A DNA stretch of 64,000 bases from assembly GCA_034401795.1 (NCBI GenBank), contig CM067366.1, forward strand, positions 69,742,514 through 69,806,513, written 5' to 3'. The notes below the pieces were generated by a model. It was not told the origin of the DNA. It made no database searches and was given only the letters and a program-made list of their open reading frames with translations. This document shows positions 12,370 through 24,749 of this stretch, piece by piece (the first letter of the stretch is position 1; every line of letters starts with the position of its first letter). The position numbers were made by a program, and so were the translations under genes. The DNA is from Chaetoderma sp. LZ-2023a. Its lineage: Eukaryota > Mollusca > Caudofoveata > Chaetodermatida > Chaetodermatidae.

Positions 12370-13566
12370 CTACTCTTCGGTTGGTTCATACTCCCCTGTC
12401 AGCAGGGCACCCTCTTTGACGATCGACCTGATTAGATTGACGTATTGCTCTCGCCAGCGATCTTTGCTAGGTGGGACCAGTGTCGCCTGCGACATCACAG
12501 CTCTCAAGATCGCATTCTCCTGCTCCAGTTCGGCTAAGCGTTTTTTCGTAGCACGAAGTTCTGCATCTCTCTCAGCGGCCTCTCGAAATTCTGCTTTCTT
12601 CAAGCGATCCTTTGCTGCTTTCTCTAATGCAGCCCACTGCCGTTGTTGTTCACATGTGTAAAAAATGAATCTGACCAGTTCCTTACCTGACGACGGAATT
12701 TCGATCGCTGGATTGGCAACAGCAATTGTACTAGTGGTCGAATTCGGGGAAATAAACTTCGTCTTGGCGATCGGCTCCGCGGAAACATTCTTTACCTGAA
12801 CAACTGGCTCTGGGGAAACAACATTCGGATGTTCCATCGCTATCACAGGCTCAAAATCGCTTGAATCCTCCACAGTCCCGCTTTCAATTGAGATCGTAGG
12901 TTGGACAACGTCCAGGGATATCTCCGGAAGAAGAGGTACAACTGGATTCCGGTGCTTTTCAGGCCTCTGTGCCTTACTGGACGCCTGGATTAACAATGGT
13001 GACACCACGATATAACTAACAGGTGCCTGACACCAACGAGGATCTATGCCGGTACTGAGTGGTAGATCCAGCAGCCCAGGGCTGATATAAGAAGCATTGT
13101 CAATTATATCCTGTGGACAATCCCGATAATTTGCTACCTCTCTAGCCTTGTCCATTCCCGTGAATCCATGCACCTGCACCAAGTGCCTCGCCACATCATA
13201 TACTCGTTTCCACACGGAACACTTTCTTCCACCGATGGGACAGCTAAAGTACAAACATTTCTTGTTATGAATCTCCTTGCAGTGGCGCAGTAATGCCTGC
13301 CACTGACAGAATTCCCGAGAATTACACTCCGGAACCAAACATTTCGCTCCATCCCCGACCCGGCTCCACGACACACCACGCACCGGTTTAGGCTTTGGAG
13401 CCACAACGACACTTCGAACAATTTTCTGAACTGACTCCTCCGCAACCATTGGCGTCGACTCCTCCACCCTTCCCCAGTAGCTTGTTATCAGTCCTCTCTG
13501 TAACCATTTCCGAAGAGGATTCCGATGATGAGTTTGACTCCACCCAGCTGACATGGATGTCCTCAC
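12370..13566 (-). CDS. Gypsy unit 2 ORF3
   Basis: This is an intact 398-codon copy with both zinc-finger-like motifs and the coiled coil. By eye it differs from unit 1 at about ten bases, nine of them amino-acid changing (for example G to C next to the first finger, K to M near the C-terminus). That ratio does not show purifying selection since the units separated. Confidence 0.75.
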   Translation of the reverse strand: MRTSMSAGWSQTHHRNPLRKWLQRGLITSYWGRVEESTPMVAEESVQKIVRSVVVAPKPKPVRGVSWSRVGDGAKCLVPECNSREFCQWQALLRHCKEIHNKKCLYFSCPIGGRKCSVWKRVYDVARHLVQVHGFTGMDKAREVANYRDCPQDIIDNASYISPGLLDLPLSTGIDPRWCQAPVSYIVVSPLLIQASSKAQRPEKHRNPVVPLLPEISLDVVQPTISIESGTVEDSSDFEPVIAMEHPNVVSPEPVVQVKNVSAEPIAKTKFISPNSTTSTIAVANPAIEIPSSGKELVRFIFYTCEQQRQWAALEKAAKDRLKKAEFREAAERDAELRATKKRLAELEQENAILRAVMSQATLVPPSKDRWREQYVNLIRSIVKEGALLTGEYEPTEE

Positions 13567-14250
13567 ACAGATAATGGTTTAAATGGTCCACATGTACTAT
13601 TTTGAGTTTCGAAGAAGCAGACGCTTGGATTTTAAAGTTTCCTTCACCAAGCTGCACCAGTACTAAAATGGTCCCTTCCATCCATGGCCTAATTTACTCC
13701 TATCCCCTGGATGATCCCACAACCATACCCAATCTCTCTTCCTAGTATTTGATAGGTTTGAAGTCATGTCATACAGTCGCTTTTGTCGTTCCGCAGCCTT
13801 CTTCAAGTTCTCTCGGGCCACTTGATGACTCTCCGCCAACACATCGCGCAACCATTCTACATACTCAATCGGACAAGATGGTAGAGAACAATGTCCAGGA
13901 GCGTATCCCATCATTACATCCATTGGAAGTGTCATTTCATGACCATAGAGCATCAGATATGGAGAACATCCAGTGCTTTCCTGTACAGTAGCACGATAAG
14001 CAGCCATTACAAATGGTAGATGGTCATCCCAGTCATCTTGCGAGTCTGCAACAAATTTCCGTAGCACATGTTTTAAGGTTCTATTCACTCTCTCAACTAA
14101 TCCATCCGAGTTTGGTCGGTATGGTGCTGTACGAGTTTTGTGTATCCCCAGTAGTTTGCATACTCCCTTGAACAAGTGTGACTCGAAATCTCGACCTTGA
14201 TCTGTGTGAAGTTGAAGTGGAGCGCCGTATTGGCATATCCATTCGGTCAC
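13388..14250 (-). pseudogene. Gypsy unit 2 integrase, distal part
   Basis: It covers the second catalytic Asp (LHTDQGRDFES), the catalytic Glu (DGLVERVNRT) and the tail. The frameshift before the C-terminal domain is shared with the other units. It is split from the N-terminal part by a 7-bp deletion. Between 14250 and 14361 the expected strand FTKYAEAYALPNH is still readable in another frame. Confidence 0.88.
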
Positions 14251-14360
14251 AAGTTTATCAGCAATGGTCTGTGCGGTATGGTTGGGTAATGCATATGCCT
14301 CCGCATACTTGGTAAAGTAGTCACAGACAACTAATATATACTGGTTTCCAGCTTCAGATT

Positions 14361-14879
14361 TCAGAAGAGGTCCGACAACATCACATGCTCCATTGGTGCT
14401 CCTACCAGTCTCTGCTGAAGATAAGCTCTCTTAGGCTTCAATCTTGGATTATCCCTTCCACATATCCAACATCGAGAACAACATCTTACTACATCCTGTT
14501 TGTATCTTGGCCAGTAAAAGCATAATTTAATTGCATTGAAGGTCTTTCTCACACCTAAATGTCCCGAAGTCCTCTGGTTATGTAATTGATACATAATCTG
14601 CCTGCGCATTTGTCTTGGCATGACTAACTGTTTGTTCTGGTACGGTTGTATTTTACACTTGATTTGTCGACACAGTAGACCCTCCTCCACCACCAAGTGA
14701 TGCCATTGTGCACACAACACTTTCAACTCTGGGTTCTTAGGGCCAAGAAGGTCTCGATCAGGTGGTCCTGTATTTGACTGCTTAAGTTCCCGACAAGTCC
14801 GGATAACATCATCCTTATCTTGTAATATCTTTAATTCTTGGAGATCCAATTTTCTACTAATCCAACAATTATCAGTCAT
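14361..14879 (-). pseudogene. Gypsy unit 2 integrase, zinc domain part
   Basis: This is the HHCC domain (H...GHLG...SRCWIC) up to the sequence just before the first catalytic Asp. There a 7-bp deletion (loss of one CACATGC-type repeat, near 14385) shifts the frame and ends the ORF with VMLSDLF. Unit 3 has the identical deletion and unit 1 does not. Confidence 0.88.
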
Positions 14880-15930
14880 AGCTCTGTCATTCGAGAATAG
14901 AAGGGCTCAACTGCCGACACCGCCTTCTGACTCACTAGGTGAATTGTAGAGTTTGTTCATAGCTCTGTCATCCTCGGTCATCAGTAAGAGGGGTTGATGG
15001 GCAGCACACCCTCCCTGATCCGGGCGATCAACTCCGGCAACACATGTGGTAACCATAGCCTTCCGATACCGGAAGCTTGCAGCAGGAGCAATTTTGCACG
15101 CCAAAACTTGTTCTGAAGCACCAACTCCAGACACATACGGTTCAACCACCATGGCTACACCCTCCTTGACAGTACGCGATAGGGGCAAGTTTGCACGCCA
15201 AATCTGCTCTGAAGCACCATCTTCAGACACATGTGACAAACTCCTACTCTTGACTTTGCTGACAGACAGCAGCAGGGGCCGACCCGCACCCCAAACTTGG
15301 TTACGATCACCGAATGGCAACGCATATGGATTGTTATTCTCCAAAGCGGTTACAATAACCTCTGGTTCAAAGACTTCACCATATAGTTCTTCATCAATCA
15401 TCAGTCATAGCTCTGTCATTCGAGAATAGAAGGGTTCAACTGCCGACATCGCCTTCTGACTCACTAGGTGAATTGTAGAGTTTGTTCATAGCTCTGTCAT
15501 CCTCGGTCGTCACTAAGAGGGGTTGATGGGCAGCACACCCTCCCTGATCCGGGCGATAAACTCCGGCAACACATGTGGTAACCATAGCCTTCCGATACCG
15601 GAAGCTTGCAGCAGGAGCAATTTTGCATGCCAAAACTTGTTCTGAAGCACCAACTCCAGACACATACGGTTCAACCACCATGGCTACACCCTCCTTGACA
15701 GTACGCGATAGGGGCAAGTTTGCACGCCAGATCTGCTCTGAAGCACCATCTTCAGACACATGTGACAAACTCCTACTCTTGACTTTGCTGACAGACAGCA
15801 GCAGGGGCGGACCCGCACCCCAAACTTGGTTACGATCACCGAATGGCAACGCATATGGATTGTTATTCTCCAAAGCGGTTACAATAAACTCTGGTTCAAA
15901 GACTTCACCATATAGTTCTTCATCTGCCGG
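14873..15930 (-). repeat. 529-bp tandem duplication within the RH-IN tether, unit 2
   Basis: CAGTCATAGCTCTGTC recurs at 14873 and 15402, exactly 529 bp apart, and the following sequence is duplicated through the tether (ORFs 14907-15401 and 15436 onward). Since 529 is not a multiple of three, the copy is out of frame. The same duplication is in unit 3 and absent from unit 1. Confidence 0.93.
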
Positions 15931-16257
15931 AATTTCCTCCTGGGATGCATTTGATCCCTTACTGCACTCCGGGCAGTCATTCCTTTTGCATCTCCGAGGC
16001 TTCCTTGATAAGCCATCCGCGTTCCCATGAGCAGTCCTTTTCCTGTGCTGCACCTCAAAATCGTAAGTACCTAGAATAGACAGCCACCATGCCAGCATTC
16101 CTTCTGGTTCCTTGAAGTTTGTTAACCACACTAATGATGCATGATCAGTCCGCACAAGAAAATAATGGCGAAATTGTTTCACAAAAATAACTACCGCTAA
16201 CAACTCACATTGTGGTACAGTAATTTCTTTGCATCTTAGACAACGATTTACTGGCAT
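15436..16257 (-). pseudogene. Gypsy unit 2 RNase H domain and first tether copy
   Basis: It carries the same motifs as unit 1. A private 15-bp deletion near 16165 lies between two copies of AAATAATG and removes five residues of the RHYLYGHYF strand. The RTDHASLVWL and HGNADGLSR motifs remain. Confidence 0.85.
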
Positions 16258-17303
16258 AAGCTATGACTCTTTCCACTCCATTTATATCTTTGGACAGCAC
16301 AGCTTCAATTCCCGTCGCACTGGCATCAGTGTCAAGAATAACTTGTCCAGCATTCTGTGGATAAACAAGTATTGGGGCTGTGACCAGCTTTGTTTTCAGC
16401 AGCTGAAATGCTTCTTCACAATCCTCAGTCCATATGAATCTGACTCCTTTCTTAGTAAGTGCGTAGAGAGGAGCAGCTATTGACGAAAAATCCTTTATGA
16501 ACCTTCTGTAGTAAGACGAAAATCCAACCCAACATCTAGTTTCCTTTACATTTTGAAGGGTTGGCCAATCCCGGATTGCAGATACTTTGTCCGGATCACA
16601 ATGAACTCCTTCACGAGAAACAATATGTCCTAGAAACTTGACAGAATAGTCTGCACTTTGAAGGTTTTAGTCTTAGGTTAGCTCCTCGAAATCTTTCTAA
16701 GACCAATTCCAAGTTTTCTTTATTCTACTCGAAAGTCCGACCGGCTACAACGACGTCATCAATATACACTAAGCAACGCTCCCGTTGAAGTCCCTGTAGA
16801 ACCAGCTCCATTAATCTCAAATGTTGCCGGTGCATTTCAGAGGCCAAAAGGCAAAACTCGGAACCTATAGAGGCCTTTTCTTGTGGCAAATGCTGTTTTA
16901 TCCCGACTTTCCTCATCTACCTGTACTTGCCAATATCCGGAGGCAAGATCCATGGTACAGAACCACTGAGCTCCAATCAAAGCCTCAAAACATTCGTCGA
17001 TGCGTGGAAGGGAGTAAGCATCTTTCTGGGTCAAAAAGTTAACTTTTCAATATTCAATACAAAATCTTACCGATCCGTCACTTCTTCACCGACACAATCG
17101 GAGATGACCATGCACTAAAGCATGGCTCTATTAATCCTCTCCGTTCCATAGACTCAATCTCCTGGGTGGCAATGTCTTGATGCACAGCAGTCATTCTCCG
17201 AGGAGGTTGCTTCACTGGTCGAGCTGTTCCAGTATCAATATGGTGCTCTGTAAGATGAGTACATCCTAGGTCATCTGGATTACTTTGAAACACATCCTTG
17301 TAG
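16258..17303 (-). pseudogene. Gypsy unit 2 reverse transcriptase (broken)
   Basis: The same order and the same breaks as unit 1 are present: frameshift at 17304, TGA after LPFGL at 16837, TAG after GRTFE at 16725. The N-terminal RT segment (17078-17293, ending SSPIVSVKK) is open here. Confidence 0.87.
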
Positions 17304-18217
17304 CTAGCGATATAGCAGGTTTACAACAGTCTGTTTCTGTGTGGCATCTAAATCAGTGGCCGATTGTAGTATCAGTTGTAAATGTTTGGGAAGTTCTTCC
17401 TCGCTCATAGATCCATTGAAGATGCTCTTGGAATGGCGATCTGCAGGTAAGTTCATGGGTAAGTCCACTACATCTACTATTTCTTCCAATCTGGCTACTA
17501 TATCGCCAGTTTTTAAATGAACTGGGTTTGCAGTCGGATTAATGATATTGATGGGTATTTTATCAGAATTGGTTTTAATGACTGTCCGTGCAAACAGAAG
17601 ACCTGATCCCGCCATTAGCTCGGCACGGGGTTCCACCACTTTAATTATTGAATTTTTCCAATTTGCCTCAACTATCCCAGTGATGGCAGGAACGAAAACC
17701 TCCGATCGAGGTGCAATAGTTATATCCTCAGTTAATTCTATGTTACTGTAGAGATTGCCATCCTTCCTATGTAGCTTTATGGGAAAAGTGTTGACATCCA
17801 ACCTCCTATTGGATAAATCCAGCTGACAGTCATGATCACCGAGAAAATCTGTTCCAAGGATTCCATGCTTTATAGCCAAGGAGACTATTTTTACTGGGTA
17901 ATTTATAGTAATCTCTCCTAAGCAGATTTCCAGATTTGCCTCTCCATAAACTTTGAGATCCTCCCTGCTAGCAGCTCTTAGAGACAAATCAAGAGGGTTT
18001 AATGATGGACGCTCTGTTTCAGGAATTTTGTAGAAGCTATCCACATCCAACAATGTATAGGTAGAGCCCGTATCCACCAGCAGTTCCACATTAATCCATT
18101 GCATAACAGAATGTACATATAAGCACGAAGAATCAACAGAGATGGCAAATCCATCCTCTGGCCGCTTTTTAGATATAGGTAGGACTGAATTTTTGGCCAC
18201 AAACCCAGTCTTCCCTA
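17304..18217 (-). pseudogene. Gypsy unit 2 protease domain
   Basis: The LVDTGSTYTLL and GILGTDFLGD motifs are intact. It is cut from RT by the shared frameshift and is entered from gag through the slip site at 18218-18224. Confidence 0.86.
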
Positions 18218-19401
18218 GTTTAACTGACTGCCTGCGGTCTTCTTTACTGTACAGTTTCGCTGATAGTGTTCAATTTCTCCACATCCATAGCAACAAACTG
18301 TTTTCTCATGGTCCTGATTACTGGATTTGCCGTTTCATTTGTAGGCCTGCCTGATACTGCATAAGCTTCTCCATAGTCAGTAACAATTGTTGGTTTCTTG
18401 GATGACTTTCCCCGTGCTGAAAGATTCAAACTCCACTGCAAGAGCAATGGCTGCTGGCAACGTTTGGGGTCTCCCGAACTGCACATGTCTCCGTATCTCA
18501 AGATCTCCCAGTCCGGACATGAATTGATCGATAACCCACTGTTCCTGTGCCTCCACAGTGATCGTTGGGAAAGCCTTGGTCACCAATCGTTTAAGTCCAT
18601 ATCCAAATTGCATCACACTCTCATTTGGCCTGCGGTGGCGATTTCTAAGCTCCATCTTATAGGCTGTTTCACGTTCCACGGGGTTATAACGGTGTGTAAG
18701 TTCAGTAACCAAATAATCATAACTGGGTTAAACTCCGCTAGGTAAATCTCCAAGAATGGCCCGTGATGTTCCTTTCACACACATAGCTAATTGCATGCCT
18801 TTTCTCTTCTGGTCCATTGATTCCAATTAGGAACGGTTTCAAAATGGCGGTAAAAATCTATCCAGTCCATAGTTTCTCCATCAAAATTGTCTGGTTCCCT
18901 GCCTTTACGCCTACTATATGATGGCATTTGCCAATGATCCATTCTCCGGCTTGAATTTTGATAATTCTCCAAAGATCTGGAAGGAGTGCCAGGTATTGGT
19001 GCTGGATCCCCTCACGATCCATCCATATTCCGGTCCATCCCTGTCCTGGTTGGAGTCAATAATACACCTCTAAGACGAGCCTGTCTCTGGCTACCATGTC
19101 CTTCACTCCATCGGCCAATTTCCAAAACATCCTGATGAGCTGTCCTAGGGTTGAACGTCACCTCTGAATCTGAGCCATCCCTATCATTGCTGATCTGTCC
19201 AGATGTCCAATTATCATCCTCCATAGGATATGCCCCATGGTCAATTCCCTCCCTGTGAGCTTGAGTGGTAGATGATGCATGTCCCAGCACCTCAGTGGGT
19301 TCATCAGCCTCTCCTAACCCCACAGGGTTTAATTGTCCAAGATTAACCGTGCTCTGCGACGGTCTGTCTAACATTCTGTTCCTAATAGTCTCCATGTCCA
19401 C
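18215..19401 (-). pseudogene. Gypsy unit 2 gag
   Basis: It has the same shared stops and frameshift as unit 1 (TGA 19012, break near 18790, TGA 18377). The zinc knuckle is followed by GTTAAAC-TAG. One capsid-like substitution, MSGLGD for MSGQGD, is private. Confidence 0.84.
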
Positions 19402-19434
19402 TTCAATCTGAATATCCCTTTTGCAGTACGTTGT

Positions 19435-19452
19435 ATCCTGGTTACAGCACCA
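19435..19452 (-). other. Primer binding site, unit 2
   Basis: TGGTGCTGTAACCAGGAT on the minus strand, six bases from LTR 3. Identical in all units. Confidence 0.65.
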
Positions 19453-19458
19453 AAATTC

Positions 19459-21023
19459 TGTAGCGACCAGAGGTCACTAGAAGTCAGCTGTGGCGGTCCG
19501 TCTATCAGGTCTATTGTAAGACCTATCCTCTCCCAAGACCTGCCACCTGTCTCGTTGTGTTCATCCAGATGACAAATCCCCTTTAAGAGAGGCGTTGAAA
19601 TAAATGAAACTAATTATCCGATGCAGATAGTGTCCCTTTAATATGGAAGATGTGAGAAGTGAAATATCCGATACGGATAGTATCCCTTTAATTCGTAATG
19701 TAATCCTGCTGTCACAATCGGTAGCAGCTCACTACTAACATATGCCAGATTCACACAAGGGTATATGAGGGGAATAGCAGAAGCTGGAATAGGTAGATGT
19801 GTAATGTGTGTAAGGGATGACACTTCCTATTTCACTCTTCAGGCATCAGCATCCATTTGTCCAGACGGTTTCCACAGTGTATTCCAAGTTCCAATAGGAT
19901 AGAGCAGCAAAAGGGTTACTATGATGCGCTTAATACATCAGAGTAATAATTGGACAAAATCAGATTATGAAAATTCAAGTTTTATTAGTTGAGGATAAAG
20001 ACTAATCAATATTAGTCAATTAAATTAAGTTCTCCATCGTTGAATGACGCAAATAATAGGATAAGACTGTACACAAAAATTCAGATAGATACGGTAAAAT
20101 AATAGACCAATAACTTCCCCTGATTTGTGCCGATACGGTTATCAGGTCTAAGAGCTATAGAATCTAATATGATTCTGTTGAAATATGAGTATCCAGAAAA
20201 TATGTAAGCCCGGTTGGTCCACATAAGATAGGCAATATAGATTACGTAATCGTTTTCCTGAAACTAGGTCAAAGTAAAAGTTTCAAAATAATACAGCAAG
20301 AAGCGCTAATGGGAATTTCCAGCTGTCAAAAACAATGTTCGAGTTCCGCGCATATGTTAGCAAAACAAAAATAACATATGACAGCTCTCCTTCTGGGTAA
20401 ATTGTGATAATCAAGATTATTTCCAAAATCCGCAGCACTTACTATTATTGAAGGGATCTGGAAATCAATCAATAATATATGTGGAGATGTAAAGTTGTCT
20501 GAATCAGACTTAAAATGTAAGATGACGTGAATGTCAGAGTTGATCCGAATCGAATCCCTGAATATCCGAAAGCGCAGCCTATTTAAGCTAACGCGCATGA
20601 GACACCATGGATACCTCGGACTTGACTGAATCAAATTGCTACACTACGCATCATCAAAATTTAGTACGACCTACACTAAATTTCCTTATTCCACAAAGCT
20701 AAGAGTTTACAATATGAGAATATTAAAAGTAAATTCATTTGACATAGAATTCTCGGGAAAATATGACTCCCGAAAGGTACTACGCGGTAGGCGCACGTTC
20801 TATATCCGAAATAGAAGTTCCGCTCTACCGAGGCTATACCGCTTGGAGATACAGGTTCTAAAATCCTAAATACAGTGTTATTCAAATAAATTATGGCCTA
20901 ACTAAGGTGCTATAGCCTTAAAATTACATTTACAATATGTCGTCACATTTCATACAAGACAATCTCATGACGCTAGTTTTCGAATATATGGACATAATCA
21001 TTTCCTAATATGAAATCATTACA
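19459..21023 (-). repeat. LTR 3 (3' LTR of unit 3, 5' LTR of unit 2)
   Basis: This LTR is 1565 bp, the same length as LTR 2, and differs from it by only scattered substitutions. Confidence 0.94.
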
Positions 21024-21036
21024 CTCCCCCTTACTT
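21024..21036 (-). other. Polypurine tract of unit 3
   Basis: AAGTAAGGGGGAG on the minus strand abuts LTR 3. Confidence 0.8.
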
Positions 21037-22239
21037 AAAATATGGAACGTCCTCGTGCCAAAATCCTTAACATTCTCAGGTAAATCGTAACCACAGTAAG
21101 ACAATACAAGAAAAGTTCACTTTACATACCTATTATAACCGCATAACAACTGTCATTCACCACACACCAAAGTAATTTCACCCACTATGACTAAAGTAAA
21201 CAAAAACAAAACCCAAAAACAATCCAAAAGGAAGAATTCAATTTCTTAACTGAATCCTAGGAAATGGTGAGCGAGTGGGAAATAAACCCAGTCCCACCCC
21301 CTACTCACACTTCCGAGAACTCAGCCATCCTCAGTAAATGGTTAGGACAGGTGAGTGAGAAAGCCTCATTCCCTTCCCCCTTTCTGTCCTATCCAGACAC
21401 TGAGGATGTTGCAAACTGAATTTATAGAGAAAATACAACATATACTACACAGGGCTTGTCTGTGATGAAATTACTTAAAATCTCCCTCTCTCTCTACACG
21501 ATAACGATATGCACACTGTACATGATAGAAAGGATAAAACGTTGGCCAGGTGAGGCAATAACAATCCGAATATCAAAGTTTCAAACCATTTTAAATTTCA
21601 GTTGTACGAAAAACATCAGTCGGTAGTTTCAGAATATGGTATCTCACAATCATTAGTTTCAAAATATTGCATATCACCGACCATGAAGTCAAACATGAAA
21701 CATCATGCCTGCCTGTTCCAAAATATAAGATATCATATTTACATATATCAATTTGTATACACTCCATCGGAAAACTCCGTCTGAGGCTAACACAAAAGGT
21801 TTCAACTAATGTCTGTCCCGACATTCTCCTCGCCATGATTGTCTCCAATCACAGAAACGAGATTTCCCAGACACAACATCAGCCTCTCAGTCCAATCACT
21901 TAACTTAAAGACCCAATTCCTCCTATGGTTAGACTAAGTCTGTGGTAATTTCATGACATGAAGACATTGATGGAGATCAGGGAGTGAGTGAGTAGTGGCT
22001 CAATTCCTACCAGCAGTTCTCTAAAACTCGACAATCGCCCCCATCATCATAATATTATGACAAGTGAGTGGGAAGGCCCTTTCCTGCCCCCTGCCTGCCA
22101 TAATGGTGTGATGATGGAATAATCAGACATGATGCACCACAGATTTCCCAAAATAAATAAAATTGCTAAACATCCCCTTTACAAATAAACATTTCACATA
22201 ATACTAAATATTTCCTTTCTTGCTTATTCTAGATGATGA
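21037..22239 (-). other. 3' non-coding region of unit 3
   Basis: Same hairpin-bearing layout as in units 1 and 2. No supported ORF. Confidence 0.7.
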
Positions 22240-23436
22240 CTACTCTTCGGTTGGTTCATACTCCCCTGTCAGCAGGGCACCCTCTTTGACGATCGACCTG
22301 ATTAGATTGACGTATTGCTCTCGCCAGCGATCTTTGCTAGGTGGGACCAGTGTCGCCTGCGACTTCACAGCTCTCAAGATCGCATTCTCCTGCTCCAGTT
22401 CGGCTAAGCGTTTTTTCGTAGCACGAAGTTCTGCATCTCTCTCAGCGGCCTCTCGAAATTCTGCTTTCTTCAAGCGATCCTTTGCTGCTTTCTCTAATGC
22501 AGCCCACTGCCGTTGTTGTTCACATGTGTAAAAAATGAATCTGACCAGTTCCTTACCTGACGACGGAATTTCGATCGCTGGATTGGCAACAGCAATTGTA
22601 CTAGTGGTCGAATTCGGGGAAATAAACTTCGTCTTGGCGATCAGCTCCGCGGAAACATTCTTTACCTGAACAACTGGCTCTGGGGAAACAACATTCGGAT
22701 GTTCCATCGCTATCACAGGCTCAAAATCGCTTGAATTCTCCACAGTCTCGCTTTCAATTGAGATCGTAGGTTGGACAACGTCCAGGGATATCTCCGGAAG
22801 AAGAGGTACAACTGGATTCCGGTGCTTTTCAGGCCTCTGTGCCTTACTGGACGCCTGGATTAACAATGGTGACACCACGATATAACTAATAGGTGCCTGA
22901 CACCAACGAGGATCTATGCCGGTACCGAGTGGTAGATCCAGCAGCCCAGGGCTGATATAAGAAGCATTGTCAATTATATCCTGTGGACAATCCCGATAAT
23001 TTGCTAACTCTCTAGCCTTGTCCATTCCCGTGAATCCATGCACCTGCACCAAGTGCCTCGCCACATCATATACTCGTTTCCACACGGAACACTTTCTTCC
23101 ACCGATGGGACAGCTAAAGTACAAACATTTCTTGTTATGAATCTCCTTGCAGTGGCGCAGTAATGCCTGCCACTGACCGAATTCCCGAGAATTACACTCC
23201 GGAACCAAACATTTCGCTCCATCCCCGACCCGGCTCCACGACACACCACGCACCGGTTTAGGCTTTGGAGCCACAACGACACTTCGAACAATTTTCTGAA
23301 CTGACTCCTCCGCAACCATTGGCGTCGACTCCTCCACCCTTCCCCAGTAGCTTGTTATCAGTCCTCTCTGTAACCATTTCCGAAGAGGATTCCGATGATG
23401 AGTTTGACTCCACCCAGCTGACATGGATGTCCTCAC
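22240..23436 (-). CDS. Gypsy unit 3 ORF3
   Basis: This intact 398-codon copy keeps both CX4C...HX4H motifs and the coiled coil. Private changes include V to I, D to N and P to L in the Pro/Ser-rich middle. It overlaps the integrase tail as in the other units. Confidence 0.75.
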   Translation of the reverse strand: MRTSMSAGWSQTHHRNPLRKWLQRGLITSYWGRVEESTPMVAEESVQKIVRSVVVAPKPKPVRGVSWSRVGDGAKCLVPECNSREFGQWQALLRHCKEIHNKKCLYFSCPIGGRKCSVWKRVYDVARHLVQVHGFTGMDKARELANYRDCPQDIIDNASYISPGLLDLPLGTGIDPRWCQAPISYIVVSPLLIQASSKAQRPEKHRNPVVPLLPEISLDVVQPTISIESETVENSSDFEPVIAMEHPNVVSPEPVVQVKNVSAELIAKTKFISPNSTTSTIAVANPAIEIPSSGKELVRFIFYTCEQQRQWAALEKAAKDRLKKAEFREAAERDAELRATKKRLAELEQENAILRAVKSQATLVPPSKDRWREQYVNLIRSIVKEGALLTGEYEPTEE

Positions 23437-24120
23437 ACAGATAATGGTTTAAATGGTCCACATGTACTATTTTGAGCTTCGAAGAAGCAGACGCTTGGAT
23501 TTTAAAGTTTCCTTCACCAAGCTGCACCAGTACTAAAATGGTCCCTTCCATCCATGACCTAATTTACTCCTATCCCCTGGATGATCCCACAACCATACCC
23601 AATCTCTCTTCCTAGTATTTGATAGGTTTGAAGTCATGTCATACAGTCGCTTTTGTCATTCTGCAGCCTTCTTCAAGTTCTCTCGGGCCACTTGATGACT
23701 CTCCGCCAACACATCGCGCAACCATTCTACATACTCAATCGGACAAGATGGTAGAGAACAATGTCCAGGAGCGTATCCCATCATTACATCCATTGGAAGT
23801 GTCATTTCATGACCATAGAGCATCAGATGTGGAGAACATCCAGTGCTTTCCTGTACAGTAGCACGATAAGCAGCCATTACAAATGGTAGATGGTCATCCC
23901 AGTCATCTTGCGAGTCTGCAACAAATTTCCGTAGCACATGTTTTAAGGTTCTATTCACTCTCTCAACTAATCCATCCGAGTTTGGTCGGTATGGTGCTGT
24001 ACGAGTTTTGTGTATCCCCAGTAGTTTGCATACTCCCTTGAACAAGTGTGACTCGAAATCTCGACCTTGATCTGTGTGAAGTTGAAGTGGAGCGCCGTAT
24101 TGGCATATCCATTCGGTCAC
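23258..24120 (-). pseudogene. Gypsy unit 3 integrase, distal part
   Basis: The catalytic D and E motifs are present. A private TGA after LKKAAE (23656) truncates the core earlier than in unit 2. The C-terminal domain (23258-23551) follows in another frame. Confidence 0.87.
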
Positions 24121-24230
24121 AAGTTTATCAGCAATGGTCTGTGCGGTATGGTTGGGTAATGCATATGCCTCCGCATACTTGGTAAAGTAGTCACAGACAA
24201 CTAATATATACTGGTTTCCAGCTTCAGATT

Positions 24231-24749
24231 TCAGAAGAGGTCCGACAACATCACATGCTCCATTGGTGCTCCTACCAGTCTCTGCTGAAGATAAGCTCTC
24301 TTAGGCTTCAATCTTGGATTATCCCTTCCACATATCCAACATCGAGAACAACATCTTACTACATCCTGTTTGTATCTTGGCCAGTAAAAGCATAATTTAA
24401 TTGCATTGAAGGTCTTTCTCACACCTAAATGTCCCGAAGTCCTCTGGTTATGTAATTGATACATAATCTGCCTGCGCATTTGTCTTGGCATGACTAACTG
24501 TTTGTTCTGGTACGGTTGTATTTTCCACTTGATTTGTCGACACAGTAGACCCTCCTCCACCACCAAGTGATGCCATTGTGCACACAACACTTTCAACTCT
24601 GGGTTCTTAGGGCTAAGAAGGTCTCGATCAGGTGGTCCTGTATTTGACTGCTTAAGTTCCCGACAAGTCCGGATAACATCATACTTATCTTGTAATATCT
24701 TTAATTCTTGGAGATCCAATTTTCTACTAATCCAACAATTATCAGTCAT
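24231..24749 (-). pseudogene. Gypsy unit 3 integrase, zinc domain part
   Basis: This is the HHCC domain, with the same 7-bp frameshifting deletion as unit 2 at its end. Private changes include KYDV for KDDV and KWKI for KCKI. Confidence 0.87.
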